From Ascaris suum (taxonomy: Eukaryota; Nematoda; Chromadorea; Rhabditida; Ascarididae), in assembly GCA_013433145.1 (NCBI GenBank), contig CM024187.1, positions 20,387,826 to 20,451,825 on the forward strand: 64,000 nucleotides of DNA, given 5' to 3'. Positions 1 to 19,483 of the stretch are shown here, in pieces; position 1 is the first letter of the stretch; the number at the start of each line of letters is the position of its first letter. Position numbers and translations under genes: made by a program. Below the pieces are notes generated by a model, which saw only the letters and a list, made by a program, of their open reading frames with translations, was not told the DNA's origin and made no database searches.

Positions 1-189
1 TCGCTTCTTTAGATGATCTCTAGCGGCAGTACATCTCAACCATTTTTATCAAATTGCCAGAATATTTCATTTTTGAGAAGAGCGCCATCTTCCATCTCAC
101 ACGTCACCTTTGAATCAAAAAACGACAGAAAGCTGATGCCAAAGAATGCACATACTACGAGCGCATCACTGAGCTTTGATAGTCGTTAC

Positions 190-486
190 CTGTACTCTGC
201 ACATAACGTTGCTATAAGCCCAGATGTTGTATCCGGTCCAAACGTTGTAGACGAACATAGGGAGGAGAGCGCAGAGGGCGACTGCATTGGTAATACAGAG
301 GTGAGCGATAAAATGCGACGATATGAAGTTGCGGTAAAGGCGGTGTGAAATTATGTAAACAAAGAGCACGAAATTGGCCACCAAGGCGATCGCACTGAAA
401 CATCCGAAGATTGCGCCAAGAATCGGTGCCGGCGTTGTCGTGACGTTAAGTGGGTGTGAGTCAAGCTCCGATTCGTTCGCATACAT
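190..486 (-). CDS. Rhodopsin-like (class A) GPCR, first coding exon, rest off the left edge
   Basis: The minus-strand exon opens with ATG at 486 and runs 99 codons to a CAG|GTAACG donor at 190/189. The protein starts with a short extracellular tail of about 22 residues carrying an N-V-T glycosylation site. It continues with TM1 (ILGAIFGCFSAIALVANFVL, with the Asn of the family's TM1 signature), a basic intracellular loop, and TM2 (FIAHLCITNAVALCALLPMF). Next come an extracellular loop with Trp residues and a Cys just before the donor, placed like the conserved TM3 disulfide Cys. TM2 has Asn where class A receptors usually have Asp in the L..AD motif, seen here as CITNAVA. The ligand cannot be deduced. 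TM3-TM7 must lie left of the window. Membrane-receptor identity is fairly sure, subfamily unknown. Confidence 0.75.
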
Positions 487-7374
<6,888 letters not shown>

Positions 7375-7800
7375 GCGCAAATATTCCATCATCATCTTAT
7401 TATTGTGTACACATATGATGCTTTCCATTGGTCATGTTTGTCTCACTATGCTTCGTTTGTGATATGTCGTTGGGGGTAGCGTTCGCTATTCGCTCTATAT
7501 GCGGTGTACATTTTGGTTTCCTGTCCGTTCCTTAAGAGGAGCATTCTATAGTCAGTGCGTGTTATATAAAACCAGTCTTTTTGAGTTTCCGTTCTTTCTT
7601 CATTAAATTTTAAGAACTGTTTTTCACTCATAAATGCAAATTGCCTACAGCCTGATCCATATGGTGACGTCCTGACGAAGTGTATCGGCTGTAATGCTTT
7701 GAAACGTGTATTTTTGGGTCGTAGTGCGTACTGCGATCCATCAGCGCTTGATGCTTCTTGCACTATGTTTCGTTAGTCGCCCTTGTTATGACCGATCGGA

Positions 7801-7806
7801 AATAAA
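7801..7806 (+). terminator. AATAAA polyadenylation signal, probable VPS4 3' end
   Basis: This is the first AATAAA on the plus strand after the VPS4 stop codon (7372-7374). It gives a 3' UTR of about 430-450 nt. It lies about 350 nt before the start of the next plus-strand gene. Position and motif are the only evidence. Confidence 0.45.
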
Positions 7807-8150
7807 GTAATTTCTCCCACGGTCTTGCGTTTTTTGTTGGTTGTCGTCTACTGCATGGCGAGCATGACGCACTGCACCTCGATTGGTGTGGTAGTTAGAT
7901 ATGTCGTTTCAAAGATGCGCTCCAGGGTCAAGTTGCGCCTGATCGCAGCGATAACTGGTGCAAGGTTTGACTCATGGTCACGTGAAGGCGGATTCAGTCC
8001 GGCCGACACCGGATTCTCGTTTTGCCCAGACCGCTTTCGTCATGCTGAACAAGCCCCTTGTGACGTTACGACTGCATATTTGGATGGGAAGTAGTGTTTG
8101 CTTGCAAGATAGGCTTGTCGGAAAGGATGTAGTGGGAGGGAGGGGCTTAA

Positions 8151-11100
8151 ATGCTAGCAGGGAAGAAGCGCGTGAGCAGCCCGCGGCGTGCGGCAGTGAG
8201 ATCGATGGCAACGCCAGTGCGCGGAATGGAGGTGCTACTGGCTGGTAGTGTGCACATGGCAATTGTGGGCGCCCAAATGCTCGAATGCAACAGCCCATGG
8301 CAGTGGATGTGCAACAACGGCGAATGCATCGCGCAATACGATCTTTGCAACGGCATCGCACAATGCAGTGACGCTTCCGATGAAGTCGACTGTGCTTTGA
8401 GGTATTCAAAAAAATTCAGTAGCTTTCTGTGTAGTTCTTACCTCTGTATTGTTCACCTTCCTACTGTGCAGTTGAGATGACCGGTGCGGGTGCAGAAACG
8501 ATAAAAGCGCTAGTTGGCCTGCTCTTACCAATTTTGGAGGTTCTCACTGCTTTACTTTCGTTTAGCTTTCCAGCTTTTTTCGTAGCAGACCACCCACCCG
8601 TCTCTAGTTAAGACAAAGTCGTCCACCGCTCTGGCTCAGGTCATCTTTAAAAAATATTGTGAGCCGATGTTCCAAAGTTGCGTTGCTCTTCTTCGTGTGT
8701 TATTCCAACATAGTGACAGCCACTAGAACGTGTGGTATCTTTTGTCGAACATGCAGTTGAAAAGGAAGCTCAAAGCGTTATTCCTTGAAGTCGACTGAAA
8801 ATGCATGGGTGCCATAAAATATCTTCGACCTTCAGGTTCCATCTCAGCTAAGCCTTGTAGAATGGCTTAGACTTAAGTCTTACGTCGACCAGTGCAGTTG
8901 CTCTTCGGGGCCACTTTTTAAAGGGAAACCTAAGCAGATGATGTGGTGTGGCGTTCTCGGCATTGGGCGAAGTGCATCTATGCTTTCATTAAGACTGGAA
9001 AGTTAAAAATTTGCTACACGGCTGGTGAAACTTCAACAGACGGTTTGGAACTGTTTCAACGGCAGGATTTGCTGGCAATCTTCATCCTGATCCCTTTATC
9101 CCATGAGATGAGAATATGGTGGCGGAATGACTGAAGGTTTTGAAAGTTTCAATAAAAGAGAGAGAAAGGCTAACTTCATATAGAGGACAGTGTAAATGAC
9201 TTCGTAATGCTTAGTTTAGACGGAAGGATGAGTATAGGAAGCTTCAAAAAGCATCACTCATATCGCACGAAAGACAAATCGCCTCGAGCAATTTCAGTAT
9301 CCCTCAGCTTATACATTAAAATACAGTTAAGAACAGTTAGATTAACCACTGTACATTTCCTAAAGCAATTATAAAGTGAGTGCAGCATTATGCTTATTTA
9401 TGCAATTTTCAAGCAATGAGCCACTCGGCTAACAGCTGTGATTGCTGTGTCCACTAAAGTTTCCCATTCAGTGGGAAACTTCTGAGTGGAATAAATGTGA
9501 AATGGTGATATTTACTTGCAATTGTTGACATTATATTTTTGCTGCTCTAGTATAACGTCAGGAAATTCAAAACGATATTTCATTTATGCGTGTAGAAAAA
9601 CTACTGAATATTTGGGTAAAGAAAGAATTGTTTCTATGTCTGAAGAGTCCTGGACTTCAAATATATTGAGTAGCCAAAATATCACTATTATCTTGGAGTG
9701 TATGGTTGAAACGACGAACCGATGAAAAGAGTAGCGAAAGCTGTAAATAGCTAATTATATAGTTTAACTTCGTTGAAAAGTCACTCTTATTTCTGATATT
9801 ATCTTTTTATGCGATCAGCGCTATAAATGTGAGCAGCAGAAAAAAATTATACTGATAGCTAGATATCAATAAAAGAGTACTACAGCCACATCAATATTAG
9901 GTGCATTGAAATTTTCATTTGATTTACTATACTAAAAGAAGATAATTTAATATGTTTAAGTATCAACTTTCGATTTAGTATTTAGGTACTTGAGTACTCA
10001 TCTTTTGCTAAGTGCTCATAGTTTTTATATGCTGAAAGTATTTCAACGATGTGTATCTTAAGTGCTGCTTCGTTCTCATTTAACGTGAAACCCTCATCGA
10101 CTTTTGAAAAACATTTATCAATCTCATAAAAAGGAAACTCAAAATTTCTATTAAACTGCAAAAAAAAAATCTTCCGCAAAATTTTCTTTAAATGAAAAAC
10201 ACAATGTCCCCACATTTTCTATATTTTTATATCCGCCACCCGTCTAGTTTTCATTGTTCCGATGGAAAGCAATCGCTCTTAGAGAGCGGCTCAAAGCCTT
10301 TTAAAATTGTCTTCCACGCAGCAATAGACATGCATCGGACATGTTAATATCGATAAATCAATGCGACTAAGAGGTATTATCTTCGAATGGGACCATTCTT
10401 TCCTTTCATGTAACAAATGTTTATGGGAAAAATGGAAGGCACCTTTATCCAAGTAAGGGGGGGGGGGGGGGGGGGGAAGAAGAACTTAACTGCGCATAGC
10501 TAAACGTTGAGGCAGAGGAAAAAATACAGTAGTTCAAGTTTCACTGAAGTAGAAGCCTAAAATAGAGCCTTAACGCTTTCTATGGAAAAATCCACCACAG
10601 CGAAATCGACTGTTGCTTCCTTCGACTTGTAATTCAAAGAGTATACAACCATTAGAAAAGTACAATACCCTCTGCAGTTTTCCAAGTCCTAGTTACCATC
10701 GTTTAGAGTTAGGAGGGATCGTCGAGAAATATGCAATTTTGGATTTTTTTTTCGTCACTCGCTGGCTTATACCTGGGGACTTGGCCTCAGAGAAACGCTA
10801 ATTTTCTTTTGTCAAAATCTTTAGTTTAGGATTGAAAATTACCATTGCGGGTAATTTTCGAGAAAATGGGTGCTTATGTTTTAACGATATGAGTGACATT
10901 TGCAGCGCGACTGTAATCATAGGAAAAATTGTTTGTATCATTTTGGATCAGTTTACATGCATTCGATGCCCCTCAACTTTTTTCCTATTAGAAACTGTCA
11001 CTAGCAATCCGAATCTTCGCAATCAACAGGTCAAGCATTCCATTTAATACTAGGACGACTAAAAGCATCGAAAAAAAAAATTCCTCGAAACTCATCTTAC

Positions 11101-13005
11101 AGTGTTAATTATTAGCTGATCGTTACTCAGCTGGAAAAAAAAAAAAAGATGCGCAGCAAATTTTGAATAATTGTAGTGAAAATATTCAACACAACTCATA
11201 AATACGATCGTCGAGTAGAAAGTTTTCAACAATGAGTGAAATACTTCGAGAGGGCGGCGAACCTCTGTCTACTCACATAAAATAGAAATAGGAACGAATG
11301 AATCTTACGAATTTCAAAATCAACGTGAGAGAATTTCAAATGACATATGCGCTTCTGTCTACTTTACTTTTCAGAAAACTTCGTATCTCACTGTTGTTGA
11401 TTCTTGGCTCAATAATCTTGACCCAGATTTTCCATTTGGTAATTGGCCAATTGTAAGAGACACACTGTAGTTGGAATTCGAGCAGTAAAATTTCTGCGAA
11501 TTGTCCTTTTAGTACTTTTCTTACTATATATTTTCGATTGAGTTCCTGAAAGCCCTGAAATCTGCGTCCAGTTCTCCTTGATTAAGGGGGGTGGGATGAT
11601 AGAGGACTGCTTATATGAGTCGAAGCGCTTGTTATGCAGACAACTGCGACACTGATGCTTGTCGCAAGGACGATTGGTGGAAGCGAGTAATTATCAAGCG
11701 GCACCTTACACATAGGGTGGGAGAGGAATGCGGGAGGGGTTCAAGGCCATGATTTTCATTGCTTCATAAATGGTATTTTGCAAACGGGAAGTCTCAAGAT
11801 GTAACTATATGAAGTTGACAATGACCTGGTGAATTGTCAAATGTTGGCATGTCATAAGGGAAGGCAACCGTGTTCAAAGGCATGTCGGAGCACGCGGGGA
11901 GGTGGGCGGCATTAGAGTTAACTTCAGGCTCTTACAAAATTCCATCTTCCGCCGATGTCGATCACGCACGATCAAGTGTGTTAAACTTTCAGTGAATTCT
12001 ATTTCGAGAATAATGCAGAAATTAGCGCCAATGGTACCTCGCCAATTATCATATCTCAGTCATTTGTGTCATTTTCTTCCAATTGCAATTGTTCATATTT
12101 TAAACCACAAAAAGGGTAAGGGAAGCGATGAAGCACTCATATCGAGCTTTTTTTTTCGTCTGAACTCGTTGAAATATTACAAGAAGATCCGCGTGTGCGA
12201 AATTTCGTTTGCGCAATGTAATGTTCGCGCCTCTACTAGCAAGAAATTACGTGTGCTTCTTGGCGTGTTTGCTCTTGAAATGCCAAACATTCTTTACATT
12301 ATTTTCGTATGAAATATGTGGATTAGTGTTGATTGAGTGTTGGAAATTGAGTGGATGTATTGCATTTAAATTCTTTGTCTACTTTTCGTTTAATGAAATT
12401 ATAGGCTTTCATATTTGAAAATCATCTCTGTCAAATTGCTGAGTGACTTGAAAACGAAAACCTAATTTGATAGGATGCTTTATATTAACGGAGTGATATC
12501 TATCGAAAGCTAGTAATATTTTGCTGCATTTATTCGTCAAAAATGAAAAGAGTGTAACAAAGACGGCAACCTTGGCTATTTATAAATTTAGCCAAAAAAA
12601 AACTAAAGTTTTTGAGGTCTTGAATTTTTAGGTAATCCCTTGCCTTCCCACATAAAAGTTTTGAGGAATGCGTCTAAAATTATGGAACACATATCGGCGT
12701 TTTTTTGTAGGAATTCTCAGCAAAATTATATGGGAGTGCCACGTGAAGAGCAGATGAGGCCAAGCACATCAAGGCCAACGGCTGGATATTCGAGCACTGG
12801 TGGAGCGACGCCATTCAAGATGCCTATGATGGATACACGCTGGTTCGCGATTATTGGAATCGCTTTCCTCGTATTCATCGCGTTTGCATATATACATTAT
12901 CGCAAGAAGAAGGCATCAATGAGGAATCGCGCTCATGGTTTGCGTGGCGACAATAATTCCGATAACGACGAAGATGATCTCCTCATTAGTGCTCTATATT
13001 CTTGA
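8151..13005 (+). CDS. Single-pass membrane protein with one LDL-receptor class A repeat
   Basis: Two exons join in phase (8151-8401, 12711-13005) at an Arg codon split AG|G, giving 181 residues from ATG 8151. Exon 1 has a hydrophobic stretch that could be a signal peptide, best preceded by the in-frame Met at 8226. It is followed by a complete LDLa repeat with six Cys and the calcium-cage pattern CDASDEVDC-like (read as CSDASDEVDC). Exon 2 encodes a Ser/Thr/Pro/Gly-rich stalk, one transmembrane helix (WFAIIGIAFLVFIAFAYIHY), a basic stop-transfer HYRKKK, and a short acidic tail with DNDEDDLL, possibly a dileucine-type sorting signal. LDLa repeats bind ligands through calcium, so a surface receptor or adaptor is likely, ligand unknown. 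The intron is 4.3 kb and contains a possible cassette exon at 11375. Upstream exons cannot be excluded. I do not recognise a specific orthologue. Confidence 0.72.
10457..10476 (+). repeat. G20 homopolymer
   Basis: An uninterrupted run of 20 G on the plus strand in the LDLa intron. It could form intermolecular or slipped G-quadruplexes, and it is also a typical sequencing-length error site. Confidence 0.95.
11375..11452 (+). CDS. Candidate in-frame cassette exon of the LDLa gene
   Basis: An open 78-nt segment is bounded by a strong acceptor (ACTTTTCAG) and donor (GTAAGAG). Its length is a multiple of three, and it can be inserted in phase 2 between the two LDLa exons without a stop. In that phase it reads a hydrophobic helix containing ISLLLILGSIILTQIFHLVIG, which would add a membrane segment right after the LDLa repeat. 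It is also open in phase 0, which would not fit the flanking exons. No homology supports it. Confidence 0.3.
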
Positions 13006-13214
13006 AGGATCTCATGTTAATACTTTTGTTCTCGAAGATAAGACACTGAAAGCTGAAATTGCTGCTGTGAATATTTTTCTTTGTAGTTGCGTTTTTGTCG
13101 AATCGTTGGTCATTATGAGGGAAAGATATCACTTTAAAGAGGTATTACTACCGATGTTTTCATGATTTAAAAGTACATGAAGAATAATGCGTAAGAGAAT
13201 TCCTCTGGGGTTGC

Positions 13215-13220
13215 AATAAA
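13215..13220 (+). terminator. AATAAA polyadenylation signal, probable LDLa gene 3' end
   Basis: First AATAAA on the plus strand after the stop codon at 13003-13005, giving a 3' UTR of about 230 nt. Further copies follow near 13383 and 13393. Confidence 0.5.
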
Positions 13221-13732
13221 ATTCTGCGTACGCGTATTAATTTAGTTTCGGTCCATATCTACGAGAAATATATGAGTACACAAGATGCCTGCAGCAGTTT
13301 TTCAGTTTTCGGTTTCATTCAGTTTTGCGTTGAGTTTGAGTGTTCACATTGTTGGTGAATTTGTTCGCATTTATACCAAAGGAAATAAACAAAATAAAAT
13401 AATTGGCCAATAAATATTGCCGTTATCTTACTTTGCACATGTATTTTAATATGGATAAGGCTTTTTTAAAATTATTCTTGGCTTGTTAAATCGTTTAAAT
13501 GTAACTTAAGTGAAAATGTGCGTCAACAACAAATATCGAATATTCCCTAAATGTAACGTGCATGTAGCTTCTAAAAATGTGGGTTGCTATAAAAGCGGTT
13601 TTTTGCCATTGAATCGGATTGAAATGATAGAAGCAGCACATCGCAATATAAAATGTCCAATAGAATATTTCACAAAATAAAAGTGTAAAGTATTTTGTGA
13701 AACCCACATCACATGCTGGACTTCAGTAATTA

Positions 13733-13775
13733 CAATAACAGTATGAGTACAATAACTTCAATAACAGTATGAGTA
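13733..13775 (+). repeat. Two-copy 17-bp direct repeat
   Basis: The 17-mer CAATAACAGTATGAGTA occurs at 13733-13749 and again at 13759-13775, separated by nine bases. It is a local duplication in non-coding spacer. Confidence 0.9.
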
Positions 13776-15040
13776 TTTTTGAGGCATTTCTGAATAACAT
13801 TCTTTAGCAGGTCGTTTAGCACCAATGCGGGACGCTGTGGCAGAATATTCATCTATGTATGCCAGAGGTGAACTGAAATCTCGTTTTTCTAGGCTGGGCC
13901 ACTTTTTGGCGTTCTAAGAGGCTCGTTCTAGTCGCTCTTGCCTGGTTATTATTAGTATATTTGCATGGTGCGGTTCAACCATTGAAAACAACCACTTCAC
14001 CAACACAACATGTCGGTAACACAGAAAAAAAACCTTATTTCTTGGAAAGCTGTATTTCAACTTAAGTTAAAACGTCTTCTGTGACCGCGCATTCAATAGT
14101 ATTCCTTTCCGTTCTCGTCAGTCATTCTGAACACTCTAAGAGGAATGTGATTTTCTTCGGTATGCTGTAAAAGTCTTATAATTGCACAGCTCGAACATCT
14201 GTTTCATTCAGTTGGCACTGTTGGAAGATGGAGGGGAAGAGGAGAGAGGAAGATATGAGCAGAGAGCTATATATTTTGTGCGGATTCTAGAAGTGACAAG
14301 TTCAAAGCTACTGACTGAAGCTTATTTGGTATCAAAGTTGTAAGTATTGAGAACAGAATATTTTGGCGCCCACCTCACCAGTTTATCAGCTCATGAGTTT
14401 TCTGCGGAATCCATTTTATATCGTTATCAGATACGGTGATAAGAAACCATACGCACATTTTCTGTTGTATTGGAAATAAGAGCAGTGTTGCATTTAATTG
14501 CACCTGCAGGGAATCCGTGGCCTTGAGGCACACAAAAATGATTCAGTGGCTCGGCCACGGACATGGGATGTTTTGACTTCCAGCCCGCGACAGCAAGGAA
14601 TCCGTGATCCTGCCACGAAAGAGGAGAATGCGTGGCCGCGTGTTTAGAGGTCCAATTCCTGCGCATTTCGAAATTCTAGTGCTGCTTTGGCTTCAACGTG
14701 CCGACAACAGCGCTTCGCGCTTTTTATTTCTACGCAACCAACCTGACAGTTCGAATATTGGAGAGTTGCGTCAACTGTATTTCGCTTAGGCAGAAGTAAA
14801 ATACTGATTGCGCACTTGTCAGAAAGCATCAAGTTAGTGCTTATGAAGCTCTGAAATCGCAAGAGGCTTCTGCCAGCATACTGAAGCGTAGGACTACTGC
14901 CAGGGTTACACTTGAACTTCAGGATATGCAGCAAGGGAACCTTCACGCACGGAAATACGGTAACGAGCCCACAGATTCCTGTATGATAAGGGCCAATAGT
15001 TCTCCTACTCTCGTGGCTGTGAGTGGCGGCTAGGAGTGGC

Positions 15041-15130
15041 CTTTTTTCGATAACTATTGGTTTGATTCTCGCTTTGGATGCAAGAGATCCTAGAATCGTT
15101 GCCGACCCAGCCCCAGTTATCGAAAAAAAG
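15041..15130. repeat. Inverted repeat (possible hairpin or element remnant)
   Basis: CTTTTTTCGATAACT at 15041-15055 is mirrored by AGTTATCGAAAAAAAG at 15115-15130, perfect over 15 bp except for one extra A. The 59-nt spacer is GC-richer than its surroundings. It may be an intact stem or the ends of a tiny inverted-repeat element. Confidence 0.6.
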
Positions 15131-17097
15131 ACAATTACCTAGAGACTCCGTCTTGCCGATTTCCTCTTCCAGTTATTGAAGACCGGCTTTGTAGGTGAGG
15201 GCGCTAAGGGTGAAACAGGAGGAAAAGGAGAATGGCTTCGGCGTCGCGAGAAGAGTTGGTGAAGTCGACAAAGACAGCTGCGATGAAGGGAAAAGGCGTT
15301 TGAGAGGACCGGCGTTAAAGATGGAGCCGGTAAAGGCGAGAGAGGAAGCTGCAAAGTTGCGGCGGCGATTCCTTTATTCGTTTGTATGACGATTCATTTT
15401 CAACGTGAATTTCTGACACATCCTTGCAATATTTTTATCCGTTCTTGCGGTTAGCCATAATTTTCTCAATGTACTTGTTGGATGTTATTCTTGCAAGTGA
15501 GATTCAAGACGGCGATGTAATTAGGAGAGAATGCGAGGCTTTTGCTTCCTGTGACGGTCGCTTTGTTTGTCTTTACATTGAGCAAACTGAATACCATCCG
15601 CAGAAATGATTTTCTGCAGAATCCATTCTTAATATTTAGGGAGATCATAGGCTCCGTGGTTATCGGATGCTTGCCAGACGCTGTCGTTATAGACCGCGAC
15701 ACTCCGGTCTATGTCGACAGCGAAGGAATACCTCGTCATCAGATGCTTGCCAACTAAAGTTGTTGTACAAATAAAGATCATTATTATTATTATTATTAAG
15801 TCCTTAAGTGGCAGTGTAAGCGTGACCCGACGAAGTCGTCAATCCCGGCTTTCGGAAGCATACGCCGTGGAAGGTTGTAACGACGAAGGACGCTTTTGGT
15901 TGTGAAAGTCATCACCAAGTCAGCGGCCACGTATACCAAGTGGTTTCACATATGAGACCGTGCATATGAGGTGCAATCGTGTGTGGTCTCTCACACGCAA
16001 CAGCGGTATAGCGTACTGTGTCTTTGCTGTGCTAGCTACATATCCGCTCCCCACGGTTCATCTCATTCTGCCGAAATGAATCCACAAGTTCATACGCATG
16101 TCTTTGGTCACCGTAATATCACTGTTACCTTCTCCCAAACAAAAATAACTTATGAAGACATAGATTCCCCTCGCGATATTTTCATAACATACGTATGGAA
16201 GATATTCGTGAGACTCTTATGGAAACACGCTATTCTAAAACATTTACTTGCACATCGACAACGTACACATACAAGTTTACCTTTCAGTGTTTAAAACATC
16301 TTTCTCATCTCATTATCCGCTTATTTCCAGTCTAACATACACTCATGTTCCAACACGAAGATAATGGACAAATCCTATCTTTTATATTCCAACATGCTTT
16401 TCACATTTCAAGAACGTTACTGATCCTGTGACAGCAATTTGCACCTAAATACGAATAAGAAACAATGACTTACTGCGCATAAATAACCGTTATTGACTAT
16501 CAGAATAAAACTTGCTGGTGCACAGGACTTTTTGAAAAAAGACCACAAAAACGCAGCAATTTTTGAAAGGCTCGCAAGAGTGTATTGTTTTTAGTGTGTT
16601 TATCGATAACTGTTATTTTAAATGGGCGCTCATGTGAACAGCACTGAGAAAATAAACCATTTCATAATGAGGCTAACGAAGAAATCATTACGAAAGACAT
16701 TCGCAACAGAAAACATCGCACCGCATTCTTCAATTATCGCACAATAAGCAAGATACATATACATATTAACAAGGAAAATACAAGTGAACGACAAAGTGAA
16801 CAGAAGAGAGAAAAGAAATCAGATGATAAAAGTAATGACAGAATACTTTGAAAAAATAATATAAGCTGTAATCATCTTCAGCATAAACGGCTGTTAATGT
16901 ATATAGAAAAATACTCAATGAGTGGCAACGAAAATAAAAAGAACAATCTGTCCTGTCTGTGGTTACGAAATGGCTGAATAACAATCGTTGGAGAAAGAAA
17001 AGCCGAATATATGTGAGAAGATTAATAAAATGAAAAGGGTTAGTATAAATATAACTACGAACCGTGTTTGAAAATTTTCTCACTATTTTTGCCGGAT

Positions 17098-17103
17098 TTT
17101 ATT
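17098..17103 (-). terminator. AATAAA polyadenylation signal, possible glutaredoxin 3' end
   Basis: TTTATT on the plus strand reads AATAAA on the minus strand, about 270 nt after the glutaredoxin stop codon (17374-17376). Motif and position only. Confidence 0.35.
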
Positions 17104-17373
17104 CGGCAGACAGTGTGCCACCTTAAGCTCCTTAAGCTGTAAACGATGTGGAGTCACTCTTCACGTCTAGTGGGATATTTCGCTCATAAAATTGCTGGGA
17201 AAGCAAAACTTTAATCAAAATTCAAACGTCAAAAACAACGAAAATGTTTACGGCATTGAGCCGAGAGTCATTTTTAGTGAGCACAAATCAAGTTGCCCTA
17301 TCAAAACGACGGACTCGAATAGATGATATGAAATCGAGGTAACAAAAACAAAGATTTCTGAGAATATAGACAT

Positions 17374-19483
17374 TTATATGGCTGCAACTGCTCGTAGCTT
17401 GTTCTCGAGAATGCCACTTTGTTTGGCGGCAGCTGTCTCGTCACCTCCACCAAAGAATTCGCCTCCAATAAAGACTCGCGGCACAGATCTGTATTCATAA
17501 TTTGTTTTATTATTATTCCCACTAAAATTAGTGATCACTTCAAATGAAAAGTGTAATCGCTCAATTTGCTTCGCAATCCAACATAAATTGCCATAATTGC
17601 GAATTATTTTTTACTGAGTATCATCTTTATATTCAATGAATACCTCAAAACAGGAAAATGAACATATTCGTAGAATGCAATGAATTTCGACATTGCCTAG
17701 ACTTTTCGTACATTCACAAACCGATAACCTGAGGATTGGCTACGAAATAACTAAGAAAAACACAAACTGACTAGAAAAGTGAAGTGCTTTAACAAAGAAT
17801 TTAAGGCGAAAAAAAAATTGAAAAATTCGGGAAAAAAAACTTTTCCATAAGTTTTTGCATAAAAAATTCGACATAGAGAAAAACCTTTTTCAATAGAGAA
17901 AATCAAGTGGATTAGCCTGAGGCAATAATTTTTTAAATTAATATCCGTGATGGTTGAAAAACTCTGAAAATGCCGAAATGTCGGCTACATTTCTCATTAG
18001 CTTCAAAGACGTTACTGCAATTCCGCCATTAAGACAATAATAAATGATACTAGATATGTAATATATAAACTAGTAAGTTAATCAAAAATATCTGATGCTG
18101 TTTCCTTTGAAAAAAAAACTGTATATTTAAAAACCAATCTGCGAAGCTAGCATATTTTTAACAAAATAGAGACATTCGCTTACCGTGCACCAGTGATCGA
18201 CATCAAATAGTTTTGTATTTGAGAACAATCGGCTCGTTCATTGATTTCAATCCATTCAAGTGCACCATCTTTCAACGGGAATGACATTAGCGCTTTGCGT
18301 GCTTTAGCGCAATATGGACAATAGCTCTTCGAAAAAACGACGACCTGAAATTAATCAATACTGAATATATTACAGCTCGATAGACAAGCAGTTATGAATC
18401 AACAAAAAAGTAAAACAAAAAACACATAAGAATAAACAGGACTGTAGACTAAAATAAATGTCCGATTTTGAAACCATCGAGCATTTTAGCGTAGCAGATA
18501 CTGGTAATTCGATCAAGTGCATCGTAAGCATTTTTTGCGCAAGTGGAAATTCGGCAACTCTTGTAGAGGAACTCGAATTTCACACAGTGTTGTCGCCTTG
18601 TATTTATAGCGCTGCACACCAGGAATCGAATTTTCCCTACGAATGGCGCACAGTGTGCTTTCCAGCTTGCCTATCCCCATAAATAGCTCCATCTCGTCAC
18701 TCAAACTGCATGCGTCTGATGCAACCTTAAGAAGCACATATATTTCTTCGACCAGTATATTTTGTCAAAGCCCCCTCCGCGAAATCCCCGAACAAATTGA
18801 AGGAACTCCTATTGAGACTAATCCCACTACATCATCTAGCCATGAAATATATTAAAAGTAAGTAACAAAACAGTCAGTAAATCAAGCGGTAAGATTAAAA
18901 GACATGCGCTCTTTCAAGTACAACTCAAAACAGGTCAGCTTCTTGCACAAATATCCGAAAAGCAATAAGATATTGCTTAGCTATTCATTAGCAAATCTAT
19001 TCTAAGCAATCGCCAAGGTCGCATTCATTTAGCATTCTGAAGCAGCGATCAATTTACGTATTTTAAACGAATGAAAGCTGCTTCCAAATTTACCAACCTT
19101 TTTTTCAAAATATCGTGCTTTTTGAGCTCTCAATGTAAAAACTATTCCCGAAAATGAAAAATAGCTGAGTAGTAAAAGAAACTATTTTGAAGACCTCAAT
19201 AAAATCAAAGTGTAATAATTGTACTACGTTATGCAACAAATTTATTGAGAATTAATGCAACGATGCAAAACATCTAAATTTTAGAAACTGACTTAGAGTC
19301 AATAATTTTCGCTTAATATATCTAAAGAGCAAAAATTATCGGTCGTTTACAATGTTTCCTAAAAACTGCGATAAAAATGTCAGAGAGAATTTTAATCGAT
19401 ACCTTTTTCGTTGCAATTAACGTATCGACGTAGTTTTCCACATTACTTGCTTCCTGAAAAGTATGATTTGATATGAGTGTCAT
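17374..19483 (-). CDS. Dithiol glutaredoxin
   Basis: Three minus-strand exons join in phase: 19483-19403, 18344-18184 and 17488-17374, giving 118 residues, a usual length for a single-domain glutaredoxin. The CPYC active site is at about residues 36-39 in VVVFSKSYCPYCAKARKAL. The cis-proline motif is SVPRVF (about 82-87), followed by the glutathione-binding GGGDET loop (about 94-99) and a closing helix. The enzyme reduces protein and glutathione mixed disulfides with GSH. The start is uncertain: TTTTCAG just before codon 11 (19454) is a good acceptor, so the true first exon may be farther upstream, or this may be a trans-splice site. The ATG at 19483 simply reads through it. Introns are about 0.7 and 1.1 kb. 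AATAAA on the minus strand at 17098-17103 may end the transcript. Confidence 0.9.

Larger units (their letters stand above)
8402..12710 (+). other. Large intron of the LDLa gene
   Basis: This 4.3-kb AT-rich stretch has no recognisable gene. It holds a 10-bp hairpin at 9457-9481, a G20 run at 10457-10476, several A-rich runs, and one open segment with good splice signals at 11375-11452 (separate entry). Other open frames are short and lack coding features. Confidence 0.6.
13006..17373. other. Spacer between the LDLa gene and glutaredoxin
   Basis: AATAAA at 13215 and 13383-13396 suits the LDLa 3' end. A 17-bp direct repeat lies at 13733-13749 and 13759-13775. The part from 14480 to 15400 is richer in GC and has several short open frames without recognisable domains. 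An inverted repeat at 15041-15130 and a short (ATT)n run following AAATAAAGATC at 15770-15799 may be traces of mobile elements. No gene can be supported. Confidence 0.5.

Noticed and set aside
7446..7763. 105-codon minus-strand open frame after VPS4
   Set aside because: It lies in the VPS4 3' UTR, shows no domain or splice context, and its length is expected by chance in 64 kb.
7978..8409. 143-codon minus-strand frame rich in Arg, Cys and His
   Set aside because: It is the shadow of the LDLa exon; the LDLa cysteine pattern on the plus strand is decisive.
15770..15800. AAATAAAGATC followed by (ATT)n as a non-LTR element 3' tail
   Set aside because: No reverse-transcriptase blocks were visible upstream, so it may simply be a poly-A signal followed by a microsatellite.
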